From Rhodanobacter sp. OK091 (GTDB lineage Bacteria > Pseudomonadota > Gammaproteobacteria > Xanthomonadales > Rhodanobacteraceae): a stretch of DNA of 64,000 nt. How positions within the stretch are numbered: position 1 is the stretch's first letter; every line of letters begins with the position of its first letter. The notes under the pieces were generated by a model. The model did no database searches and was not told the DNA's origin. It worked only from the letters and a program-made list of their open reading frames with translations. The stretch lies in contig NZ_FRCH01000003.1 of assembly GCF_900142825.1 (NCBI RefSeq), positions 340,519 through 404,518 on the forward strand, given 5' to 3'. The position numbers and the translations under genes are program-made. Positions 1 to 7,725 of the stretch are shown here, piece after piece.

Positions 1-1007
1 ACCGTTGTGGCACTGCCCAACAGGCCGCTGAGCGAAAACTTCGGGTAGTACTCGGAGATGGCCTCACCGATCCTCGCATTGGCCGCAGCGAGATGCCGTT
101 CGGCGACGATCAGGTCGGGCCGGCGCTGGAGCAGATCCGCGGGCGAGCCGAGGGAGGCAATCTTCGGCGTGGCCGGTATCGGCGCGGCTGCCGCAAGTTC
201 AGTCCGGTGCGTACCCGGAGGCGACCCCAGCATCACATCCAGCGCGTTCATTGCCGCATCAAGTTGGGTCTGGAGAACAGGTACTGTCGCTTGGACTTGG
301 GCAAGCTCCCCCTCCGTTTGCCGTACCTGATATTCGGCGGCGAGGCCCTTGCCGTAAAGCAAGCTGACCTTCGCCAGCAACTCTTGCTCGACCTTCACCT
401 GCCGCTGGGTAATCTCAAGACGAGTCTGCAGCCCCCGAATGGCGATGTAGATATCCGCAGTCTGGGCGGCGACTTCCAGTCGCGTGGCGGCGACGCCCGC
501 TTCCGATGCCTGATAGTCCGCCAATGCAGCCTCGCGTCCGCGCCGCAGCCCCCCAAAAATATCGACCTCCCAACTTGCGCCCAAGTCTACCTCATAGGCG
601 TTGCCCCATCGGTCATAGTTGGGTGTGGCATTGAGTACTTTCCCCAACGGGGTCTCAGTCGATTGATGTGCCCGGGCCGCCGATCCACTGATGTTGCCCG
701 AAGGAAGCAGCGCGGCGTCGGCGCCGCCGAGCGCGGCACGCGCCTGCGTGACACGTGCTGACGCTTGCGCCAGATCCAGGTTCTGCTCAAGGGCCAGCGA
801 CACGAAGTGCGACAGCAGCGTATCGTTAAAACCCTGCCACCATGTCGCGAGGTCGGCAGTGCTTGCCGCATGTTGTTGCTCAACCGCTGTTTGCCCCATG
901 TAGTGAGCCGGAAGCGGTGCGTCGGGCCGGCGATAATCCGGGCCAACTGCGCAACCGGCGATGACGCTGGTGCACAGTAGAAGGGCGAGAGAACGGCGGG
1001 GAAGCAT
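1..1007 (-). CDS. NodT-family RND efflux outer-membrane lipoprotein (partial, C-terminus beyond left edge)
   Basis: This is the outer-membrane channel of a tripartite drug or metabolite efflux pump. It reads leftward from ATG at 1007 with no stop before the edge, giving about 335 codons of a family usually 450-500 aa long. The N-terminus MLPRRSLALLLCTS ends in a lipobox (VIAGC) followed by AVGPDYRRPDAP, the hallmark start of NodT/OprM-type lipoproteins. The segment at the left edge contains SEYYPKFSLSGLLGS, a conserved stretch of the OEP fold. The gene is divergent from the TetR gene at 1097, and the pump adaptor and permease lie on the other side, so it is probably their outer-membrane partner. 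A 24-bp operator lies in the divergent promoter region. The family call is firm; the substrate is unknown. Confidence 0.9.
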   Translation of the reverse strand, partial: MLPRRSLALLLCTSVIAGCAVGPDYRRPDAPLPAHYMGQTAVEQQHAASTADLATWWQGFNDTLLSHFVSLALEQNLDLAQASARVTQARAALGGADAALLPSGNISGSAARAHQSTETPLGKVLNATPNYDRWGNAYEVDLGASWEVDIFGGLRRGREAALADYQASEAGVAATRLEVAAQTADIYIAIRGLQTRLEITQRQVKVEQELLAKVSLLYGKGLAAEYQVRQTEGELAQVQATVPVLQTQLDAAMNALDVMLGSPPGTHRTELAAAAPIPATPKIASLGSPADLLQRRPDLIVAERHLAAANARIGEAISEYYPKFSLSGLLGSATT

Positions 1008-1034
1008 GAGTGTCCTCGGGACGACAGTTGAGTG

Positions 1035-1058
1035 GTGACTATATTACGATATAGTCAC
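1035..1058. promoter_or_regulatory. TetR operator 1 (perfect inverted repeat)
   Basis: A 24-bp inverted repeat, GTGACTATAT / ATATAGTCAC with a 4-bp centre, lies between the divergent efflux lipoprotein and tetR genes. The same outer half-sites at the same spacing (GTGACTA-N10-TAGTCAC) recur at 1733-1756, ahead of the adaptor gene. It ends 38 bp before the tetR start, so it should overlap both divergent promoters. Binding by the neighbouring TetR protein is inferred. Confidence 0.85.
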
Positions 1059-1096
1059 TCGTTGTCAACGTTCCACGGCCGCGGTATGCTCTTGGC

Positions 1097-1714
1097 ATGA
1101 CCAAAATCCCTTCCCTCGCCCCGCAAGAGCGGGGACCGTTGGACCATGACGTCCGCACCCAGATCGTCGACGCTGCAACCGAGCACTTCAGCCACTTCGG
1201 CTATGAGAAGACGACCGTTTCCGACCTCGCCAAAGCCATCGGATTTTCCAAGGCCTACATCTACAAGTTCTTCGGTTCCAAACAGGCGATTGGCGAAGTG
1301 ATCTGTTTTGGCTGCCTGACTACGATCATGACGACAGTGGGCGAGGCCATTTCCGATGCTCCCACTGCATCCGAACGTTTGCGCCGGATGTTCCGGGCGC
1401 TAGTGAAAGCCGGCAGCGACCTGTTTTTCCACGACCGCAAGCTCTACGACATTGCCGCCGCAGCGGCCAGCGGGCCATGGCCCTCCGTGCTGGCCTATGA
1501 AGAACATATCAAGCAGCTCATCACGCAAATCATCGTCGAAGGTCGTGATTCGGGCGAATTCGAGCGCAAAACCCCGCTGGACGAGACCGCCAACGCCATC
1601 TATCTGGTGATGTGTCCCTACGTCAACCCACTCTTGCTCCAGCACAATCTTGACCTCGCCGCCGAGGCCGCAACGCAGCTTTCCGGCCTGGTTCTGCGCA
1701 GCCTGGCGCCGTGA
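1097..1714 (+). CDS. TetR/AcrR-family repressor of the efflux operon
   Basis: This 205-aa regulator has an N-terminal helix-turn-helix (about residues 20-65). It includes IVDAATEHFSHFGYEKTTV and the recognition-helix region IGFSKAYIYKFFGSKQAI, typical of TetR proteins. The C-terminal ligand-binding half is variable. It sits between the divergent outer-membrane gene and the adaptor-permease genes, each preceded by the same 24-bp inverted repeat, which indicates a local repressor controlling both directions and itself. The inducer is unknown. Start ATG 1097 is used; an ATG 11 nt upstream is out of frame and terminates at once. Confidence 0.93.
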   Translation: MTKIPSLAPQERGPLDHDVRTQIVDAATEHFSHFGYEKTTVSDLAKAIGFSKAYIYKFFGSKQAIGEVICFGCLTTIMTTVGEAISDAPTASERLRRMFRALVKAGSDLFFHDRKLYDIAAAAASGPWPSVLAYEEHIKQLITQIIVEGRDSGEFERKTPLDETANAIYLVMCPYVNPLLLQHNLDLAAEAATQLSGLVLRSLAP

Positions 1715-1732
1715 CTGGATAAAGATTGATAA

Positions 1733-1756
1733 GTGACTATTGACTAATTTAGTCAC
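1733..1756. promoter_or_regulatory. TetR operator 2
   Basis: GTGACTA (1733-1739), 10 bp, TAGTCAC (1750-1756) reproduce the half-sites and spacing of the operator at 1035-1058. A second, nested pairing TGACTA / TAGTCA occurs at 1741-1755. The site begins 18 bp after the tetR stop and ends 41 bp before the adaptor start, so it probably covers the promoter of the adaptor-permease operon. Confidence 0.85.
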
Positions 1757-1797
1757 TAAAACGAGAATGAAGGTCCTGTCTTGCGAGGAAGGACCTC

Positions 1798-2928
1798 ATG
1801 CGTCGCCGCCACATTGCGTCATCCGTCATATGCCTGTTGCCACTCGCCCTGGCGGGATGCGGCAACCAACACACTTCCGATCCGCGCACCGAGGCTCCCG
1901 TGGTCGGGATCGCACCGGTCATGGTGGCGCCCGCTGCGTCGCTGTCATTCACCGGCGTCGTAGGTGCCCGAGTTCAGAGCGACCTGGGTTTTCGTGTCGC
2001 CGGAAAGGTGCTGCAACGTCTGGTCGATACGGGACAGACGGTCAAGCGTGGCCAGGTGCTCATGCGAATCGATCCGATCGACCTGCGGCTGGATGCGTCC
2101 GCACGGAAGGAGGCGGTTGCTGCGGCCCGCGCCCGGGCGAAGCAAGCCTCCGAAGATGAAGCTCGCTATGGCGGCCTGGTGGCTGCTGGCGCGATATCAG
2201 CGTCGGCCTACGGTCAGATCAAGGCGGCGGCCGATTCCGCCCGCGCCGACCTCCAGGCGGCCGAGGCGCAGGCCGATGTAGCGAACAACGCATCCAGCTA
2301 CGCCGTATTAGTGGCCGACGCCGACGGCGTCGTCGTGGACACGCTGGCCGAGCCCGGCCAGGTTGTCAGTGCGGGCCAAGTCGTGGTGCGTCTTGCGCAC
2401 GCGGGCCCTCGCGAAGCCATCGTACAGTTGGCTGAAACCGTGCGCCCGGCCATCGGTTCCGAGGGCGATGCCGCGCTGTACGGCCGAGACCGGCTGACCG
2501 TACCCACGAAGTTGCGACAGCTCTCGGGCACAGCAGATCCCCTGACGCGTACCTATGAGGCGCGATATGTACTCGAGGGCGCACTTGCCGATGCACCGCT
2601 CGGCGCCACTGTCACCATTCGGATACCGGAAAATGGGGGTTCCGCGCAGGCTGGGATGCAGGTACCGATCGGTGCCGTTTTCGATCCGGGCAAGGGCACG
2701 GGCGTCTGGGTGGTAACCGGCAATCCGGCTCATGTCGCATGGCGGCCGGTCAAAGTGCTCGGCCTGACCGACGACACCGCGCGCGTTGACGGTCTCGACG
2801 GCAAACTCGAGGTCGACACCCCGGTCGTGGCACTCGGCGCCCATCTGCTGCATGACGGCGAAAAGGTCAGGCCCTCGCCTGTCGCCACCCAGACGGCTGA
2901 GATCGTGGAACGTGGAGGCTTGCAATGA
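1798..2928 (+). CDS. RND efflux periplasmic adaptor lipoprotein (HlyD/AcrA family)
   Basis: This 376-aa membrane-fusion protein links the inner-membrane pump to the outer-membrane channel. It begins MRRRHIASSVICLLPLALAGC, a lipoprotein signal with lipobox LAGC. The barrel-sandwich/lipoyl halves are visible as GFRVAGKVLQRLVDTGQTVKRGQVLMRID and, after a coiled-coil-forming Ala/Glu-rich hairpin (about 100-160), as ADGVVVDTLAEPGQVVSAGQ. The start has a strong GAGGAAGG Shine-Dalgarno. The stop overlaps the next gene by 4 nt (ATGA), so translation is coupled to the permease. Operator 2 lies directly upstream. Confidence 0.95.
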   Translation: MRRRHIASSVICLLPLALAGCGNQHTSDPRTEAPVVGIAPVMVAPAASLSFTGVVGARVQSDLGFRVAGKVLQRLVDTGQTVKRGQVLMRIDPIDLRLDASARKEAVAAARARAKQASEDEARYGGLVAAGAISASAYGQIKAAADSARADLQAAEAQADVANNASSYAVLVADADGVVVDTLAEPGQVVSAGQVVVRLAHAGPREAIVQLAETVRPAIGSEGDAALYGRDRLTVPTKLRQLSGTADPLTRTYEARYVLEGALADAPLGATVTIRIPENGGSAQAGMQVPIGAVFDPGKGTGVWVVTGNPAHVAWRPVKVLGLTDDTARVDGLDGKLEVDTPVVALGAHLLHDGEKVRPSPVATQTAEIVERGGLQ

Positions 2929-5900
2929 GCGGCTTCAACCTCTCGGCGCTCGCTGTCCGCGAACGCTCTGTCACGCTGTTCCTGATCATCCTGATCTCCG
3001 TGGCGGGCGTCATCGCCTTCCTCAAACTGGGCCGCGCGGAAGACCCGCCGTTCACGATCAAGCAGATGACCATCGTCACCGCGTGGCCGGGGGCAACGGC
3101 TCAGGAGATGCAGGATCAGGTCGCCGAGCCCCTGGAAAAGCGCATGCAGGAGTTGCGCTGGTACGACCACACGGAGACGTTCACCCGTCCCGGCCTGGCC
3201 TTCACCGTGATGGAGTTGCGCGACAACACACCACCGTCGCAGGTGCAGGAGCAGTTCTACCAGGCACGCAAGAAGCTCCACGACGAATCGGCGCAACTGC
3301 CGGCGGGCGTCATCGGCCCGATGGTGAACGATGAATATTCGGATGTGACCTTCGCGCTGTTCGCCTTGAAAGCCCAAGGCGAGCCACAGCGGTTGCTGGT
3401 GCGTGAAGCGGAGGCACTGCGCCAGCAGCTGCTGCATGTCGCGGGCGTAGAGAAGGTCAACCTTATCGGCGAACGGCCCGAACGTGTCTTCGTGTCCTTT
3501 TCGCATGATCGCCTGGCGACGCTTGGCGTTTCGCCACAGGACATCTTCGCGGCACTCAACAGCCAGAATCTCCTCACGCCGGCGGGTTCGATCGACACTC
3601 AAGGGCCGCAAGTATTCATTCGCCTGGACGGCGCCTTCGACAAGCTGCAGCAGATTCGCGACACACCGGTTATTGCTCACGGGCGGACGTTCAAGCTGTC
3701 GGATGTCGCCCAGGTGAAGCGAGGTTACGAAGATCCTCCGACTCTTTTGGTCCGCAACGGTGGCAAGCAGGCGCTGCTGCTGGGCATTGTGATGCGTGAC
3801 GGTTGGAACGGCCTGACGCTGGGCAAGGCGCTGGATCAGGAGGTCGCCAAGATCAATACCGGATTACCGCTGGGCGTGAGCCTGACGAAAGTGACCGACC
3901 AGTCCGTCAACATCGAGTCGGCAACCAACGAATTCATGGTCAAGTTCTTTGTCGCCCTGCTCGTGGTCTTGGTTGTGTGCTTCGTGAGCATGGGTTGGCG
4001 TGTCGGCGTCGTGGTCGCGGCGGCCGTCCCGCTGACACTGGCGGGCGTGTTCGTTGTCATGGCCGCCGCGGGGGACAACTTCGACCGTATCACCCTCGGA
4101 TCACTGATCCTCGCCCTGGGCCTGCTGGTTGACGACGCCATCATCGCCATCGAGATGATGGTCGTGAAAATGGAGGAAGGCTACAGTCGGGTCCAGGCAT
4201 CCGCCTACGCGTGGAGTCACACGGCCGCGCCCATGCTGGCCGGCACCCTCGTCACGGTCGTCGGTTTCCTCCCCAACGGCTTTGCCCGGTCCACCGCCGG
4301 TGAATACACCCACAACATGTTCTGGATCGTGGGCATTGCGCTGATCACTTCATGGATTGTCGCCGTGGTCTTCACACCGTACCTCGGCGTGAAGTTGCTG
4401 CCGGACATACCGAAGATCGAAGGCGGCGAGAAGAGCATCTACGACACGCCGCGCTACAACCGCTTCCGGCGCGTGCTGGGCCGGGTCATCGCCCGTAAAT
4501 GGTTGGTGGCCGGAGCGGTCGTCGGATTGTTTGCACTGGCCATCATCGGTATGGGGCTGGTCAAGAAGCAGTTTTTCCCGACGTCGGATCGACCGGAAGT
4601 ACTTGTTGAGGTGCAGATGCCGTATGGCACCTCGATTGAGCAGACCAGCGCGGCAACGGCCAAGGTCGAAGCCTGGCTGGCGAAACAGAAGGCGGCAAAG
4701 GTCGTCACGTCTTACATCGGCCAGGGCGCTCCACGCTTCTTCTTGGCGATGGCGCCTGAATTGCCCGATCCGTCGTTCGCCAAAATCGTGGTGCTCACAG
4801 GCGATGAAAAGGAACGGGATGCCCTTGAGGACAGACTGCGCCAGGCGGTGGCCGACGGGTTGGCGCCTGAGGCGCGGGTGCGCGTCACCCAGATCGTGTT
4901 CGGCCCTCCTTCGCCATTTCCCGTGGCCTTTCGCGTCATGGGGCCGGACCCGGAACAACTTCGCGCGATCGCCACGCAGGTCAAGGCGGTCATGCGCGGC
5001 AGCCCGATGATGCGTACCGTCAATACCGACTCGGGACTGCGCGTTCCCACCTTGCACATCACCTTGAACCAGGATCGGCTGCAGGCCGTAGGGTTGAGTT
5101 CGAGTGCCGTAGCACAGCAACTCCAGTTCCTGCTGACCGGTGTCCCGGTCACTGCGGTTCGCGAGGACATTCGCTCTGTGCAAGTGGTGGCACGCGCGGC
5201 TGGCGACATCCGCCTTGATCCAGCAAAGATCAACGGCTTCACGCTGTTGGGATCGGCCGGCCAGCGCGTTCCGCTCTCACAAGTCGGAACCGTGAATGTT
5301 CAGATGGAGGACCCCGTTCTTCGCCGGAGAGACCGCACGCCGACCATCACCGTACGCGGCGACATTGCAAACGGGTTGCAGCCGCCAGACGTATCAACGG
5401 CGATGCTGAAGCAGCTGCAGCCGATCATCGCCAAGCTGCCGGATGGCTACAGGATCGAAGAAGCAGGCTCCATCGAACAGTCTCGCAAGGCCAACGGGGC
5501 CATCGTGCCGCTTCTTCCCATCATGATCGCGGCCACGCTCCTCATCATCATCCTGCAGGTGCGCTCGATCGCGACCATGATCATGGTGTTCGCGACCAGT
5601 CCGCTCGGCCTGATCGGCGTTGTTCCCACACTGTTGTTGTTCAATCAGCCGTTTGGCATCAATGCGCTGGTTGGCCTGATAGCGCTCTCAGGGATCGTGA
5701 TGCGCAACACCCTGATCCTTGTCGGGCAAATCAAGGACAACGCAGAACATGGATTGGCGCCTTTCGATGCCGTGATCGAGGCGACGGTGCAGCGTGCGCG
5801 ACCGGTGATTCTGACCGCGTTGGCGGCGATCTTTGCCTTCATCCCGCTGACCCATTCGGTGTTCTGGGGAACTCTCGCGTACACGCTGATCGGCGGCACG

Positions 5901-5987
5901 TTTGCAGGAACCATTTTGACCCTGGTGTTCCTGCCGGCCATGTATTCCATCTGGTTCAAGATCAAGCCTGCGCAATCGCATGGCTGA
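2925..5987 (+). CDS. RND-family inner-membrane efflux permease
   Basis: This 1020-aa protein has the normal length for an RND pump. It has the expected plan: TM1 near residues 15-35, a large periplasmic loop, a TM2-6 block from about 335, a second large loop, and a final TM block from about 855. The TM4 proton-relay motif GLLVDDAIIAIEMM carries the paired Asp residues known to be essential in AcrB. As an H+ antiporter it would work with the adaptor encoded just upstream and the NodT-like channel. The divergence between adaptor and channel genes and the TetR control fit an inducible efflux system. The substrate cannot be told from sequence. Confidence 0.96.
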   Translation: MSGFNLSALAVRERSVTLFLIILISVAGVIAFLKLGRAEDPPFTIKQMTIVTAWPGATAQEMQDQVAEPLEKRMQELRWYDHTETFTRPGLAFTVMELRDNTPPSQVQEQFYQARKKLHDESAQLPAGVIGPMVNDEYSDVTFALFALKAQGEPQRLLVREAEALRQQLLHVAGVEKVNLIGERPERVFVSFSHDRLATLGVSPQDIFAALNSQNLLTPAGSIDTQGPQVFIRLDGAFDKLQQIRDTPVIAHGRTFKLSDVAQVKRGYEDPPTLLVRNGGKQALLLGIVMRDGWNGLTLGKALDQEVAKINTGLPLGVSLTKVTDQSVNIESATNEFMVKFFVALLVVLVVCFVSMGWRVGVVVAAAVPLTLAGVFVVMAAAGDNFDRITLGSLILALGLLVDDAIIAIEMMVVKMEEGYSRVQASAYAWSHTAAPMLAGTLVTVVGFLPNGFARSTAGEYTHNMFWIVGIALITSWIVAVVFTPYLGVKLLPDIPKIEGGEKSIYDTPRYNRFRRVLGRVIARKWLVAGAVVGLFALAIIGMGLVKKQFFPTSDRPEVLVEVQMPYGTSIEQTSAATAKVEAWLAKQKAAKVVTSYIGQGAPRFFLAMAPELPDPSFAKIVVLTGDEKERDALEDRLRQAVADGLAPEARVRVTQIVFGPPSPFPVAFRVMGPDPEQLRAIATQVKAVMRGSPMMRTVNTDSGLRVPTLHITLNQDRLQAVGLSSSAVAQQLQFLLTGVPVTAVREDIRSVQVVARAAGDIRLDPAKINGFTLLGSAGQRVPLSQVGTVNVQMEDPVLRRRDRTPTITVRGDIANGLQPPDVSTAMLKQLQPIIAKLPDGYRIEEAGSIEQSRKANGAIVPLLPIMIAATLLIIILQVRSIATMIMVFATSPLGLIGVVPTLLLFNQPFGINALVGLIALSGIVMRNTLILVGQIKDNAEHGLAPFDAVIEATVQRARPVILTALAAIFAFIPLTHSVFWGTLAYTLIGGTFAGTILTLVFLPAMYSIWFKIKPAQSHG

Positions 5988-6029
5988 TCCACTGTTCATC
6001 GTCATTTACTCTTAAAGATAGGAACTTCC

Positions 6030-6836
6030 ATGTCCAATTCCAAAGTTGTCGTTGTTACCGGTGTGTCATCGGGCATCGGACGCGCCACCGCGGAGAAGTT
6101 TTCCAAGCGGGGCTGCCAGGTATTCGGCACCGTGCGCAACACGGCAAAAGCACAAGCAATACCCGGTGTTGCACTGATCGAGATGGATATCCGTGACGAA
6201 GCGTCGGTTCAAAAGGGAATCCAGGCCATCATTGCTCAGGCCACGCGCATCGACGTGCTGGTCAATAGTGCGGGCGTGACCCTGATCGGCTCGACGGAGG
6301 AAACGTCGATTGACGAGGCTCAGTCACTGCTCGATATCAACGTCTTGGGCGTCCTGCGCACAACCCGGGCGGTCCTGCCGCATATGCGCAAGCAAAGCTC
6401 AGGAAGGATCGTCAACATCAGCTCGGTGCTGGGCTTTCTTCCTGCTCCGTACATGAGCCTCTATTCAGCATCCAAGCATGCCGTTGAGGGACTGTCCGAG
6501 ACCCTGGACCACGAGGTACGCCAATTCGGAATTCGCGTGGCGCTGGTCGAACCCTCTTTTACAAGAACCAACCTGGATCTCAACGCGCCCCAAACAGCTT
6601 CCAAGATCCCCGACTACAGCAGAGAGTTCGGCGTCGTTTCCCAGGCCATCCAGAAAAATGTCCAAAAGGCGCCCGAACCCGATGGCGTAGCCAACACCAT
6701 TGTCGATGCTGCTTTGGGAACCTGGAAGATGCGCCGTACGCCCAAAGGCGAGGCCTCTCTTCTGGCCAAATTACGCCGCTTCATGCCTGCCGGACCGGTC
6801 GAGAAAGGCCTGAGAAAAACGTTTGGTCTGGGTTGA
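6030..6836 (+). CDS. Short-chain dehydrogenase/reductase (classical SDR)
   Basis: This 268-aa oxidoreductase has the cofactor glycine motif VTGVSSGIGRA near its N-terminus and the NSAG motif (LVNSAGVT). The catalytic Ser is in NISSVLG, and the YSASK motif holds the catalytic Tyr and Lys. It starts 42 nt after the permease stop with an AGGAA ribosome-binding site, so it is probably the last gene of the TetR-controlled operon. SDR genes commonly accompany such efflux units and may act on the inducing compound; that role is inferred. The substrate is unknown. Confidence 0.92.
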   Translation: MSNSKVVVVTGVSSGIGRATAEKFSKRGCQVFGTVRNTAKAQAIPGVALIEMDIRDEASVQKGIQAIIAQATRIDVLVNSAGVTLIGSTEETSIDEAQSLLDINVLGVLRTTRAVLPHMRKQSSGRIVNISSVLGFLPAPYMSLYSASKHAVEGLSETLDHEVRQFGIRVALVEPSFTRTNLDLNAPQTASKIPDYSREFGVVSQAIQKNVQKAPEPDGVANTIVDAALGTWKMRRTPKGEASLLAKLRRFMPAGPVEKGLRKTFGLG

Positions 6837-6857
6837 CATCGCACCTAGTTGCACATG

Positions 6858-6879
6858 GTGACTTTTATAGCCCAGTCAC
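6858..6879. promoter_or_regulatory. Possible third TetR-like operator (shorter centre)
   Basis: GTGACT (6858-6863) and AGTCAC (6874-6879) are separated by 10 bp, 33 bp ahead of the thioesterase gene. The half-sites equal the core of the two operators at 1035 and 1733, but the centre is 2 bp shorter (the operators have 12 bp between these 6-mers). It could be a degenerate site for the same repressor or chance. Confidence 0.4.
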
Positions 6880-6912
6880 GTTCCATGCCTAATTTCAGTC
6901 TGAGAGCTTCTT

Positions 6913-7464
6913 ATGCCCACCGTACCGAATATTGATTGGACTGCTCGACAAGAAACGGCCAGGCAACGCTTCCTTGCCGGTGGTGGAAAGCCTGGTCTCG
7001 TTCAAACGGAACGGCTCGCCGGCAAGACCGGGCGCGAAATCCTTGAAGCCATGATGTCCGGCGATCTGCCATACCCGCCCATGAACGAAACCATGAATAT
7101 GACGTTGCTGGAAGTAGGCGACGGACACGCCGTGTTTCAAGGAATTCCTCTGCTGCAACACTACAACCCGCTGGGCTCGGTGCACGGCGGCTGGTTTGCC
7201 ACACTCCTCGACTCGGCATTGGGCTGTGCCGTGCAAACCACGCTGCCGGCCGGCCGCTCCTACACCACGGCCGAACTCAGCTTGAACATCGTGCGGCCAG
7301 CGTCTCACAAGACAGGCCCGCTACGCGCGGTTGCCACGGTTGTTCACGTTGGCCGACAGATCGCCACAGCAGAAGCCCGTGTGGCGGACGAACAAGGCAA
7401 GCTGTACGCACACGCGACCACAACCTGTTTTGTCTTCGACGTGCCAGCCGGTAGCGCTAGCTGA
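6913..7464 (+). CDS. PaaI-family hotdog thioesterase
   Basis: This 183-aa hotdog-fold protein probably hydrolyses an acyl- or aryl-CoA thioester. The diagnostic stretch GSVHGGWFATLLDSALG contains the HGG motif and the following Asp seen in PaaI-type enzymes, and the second strand block SLNIVRPASHKTGPLRA is also typical. An N-terminal extension of about 60 residues precedes the hotdog core. It lies 76 bp after the SDR gene, with a degenerate GTGACT/AGTCAC repeat in the gap, so it may share control with the efflux operon. The substrate is unknown. Confidence 0.88.
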   Translation: MPTVPNIDWTARQETARQRFLAGGGKPGLVQTERLAGKTGREILEAMMSGDLPYPPMNETMNMTLLEVGDGHAVFQGIPLLQHYNPLGSVHGGWFATLLDSALGCAVQTTLPAGRSYTTAELSLNIVRPASHKTGPLRAVATVVHVGRQIATAEARVADEQGKLYAHATTTCFVFDVPAGSAS

Positions 7465-7725
7465 CTGCAAGCCAAGGCCCCGGCCTGACGTTCACACTTG
7501 TGGCAAAGCGCCTCGAAAGCTCGGAAGAGTGGAGCGGCGCAGCAGTCTGGGCCGAGCGCGCATAGAACTGATATACACGGGCGCGTTGGCAGGCCGCGCT
7601 CGAGCAAATGGATCATTTCGCGATTACTTCGCCACGCAGCCGACGCCTCATTTCCGTCCATTCGATAAGCGCCTTCACGGAAGGTCCGAGCGCTATGCCT
7701 GGCGGCCCGGTGTCTCCCCGCCGCT
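7465..7725. other. Intergenic region between convergent genes
   Basis: These 261 bp separate the thioesterase (plus) from the GH39 gene (minus). I see no convincing coding sequence, RNA or strong terminator hairpin in it. Confidence 0.5.
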
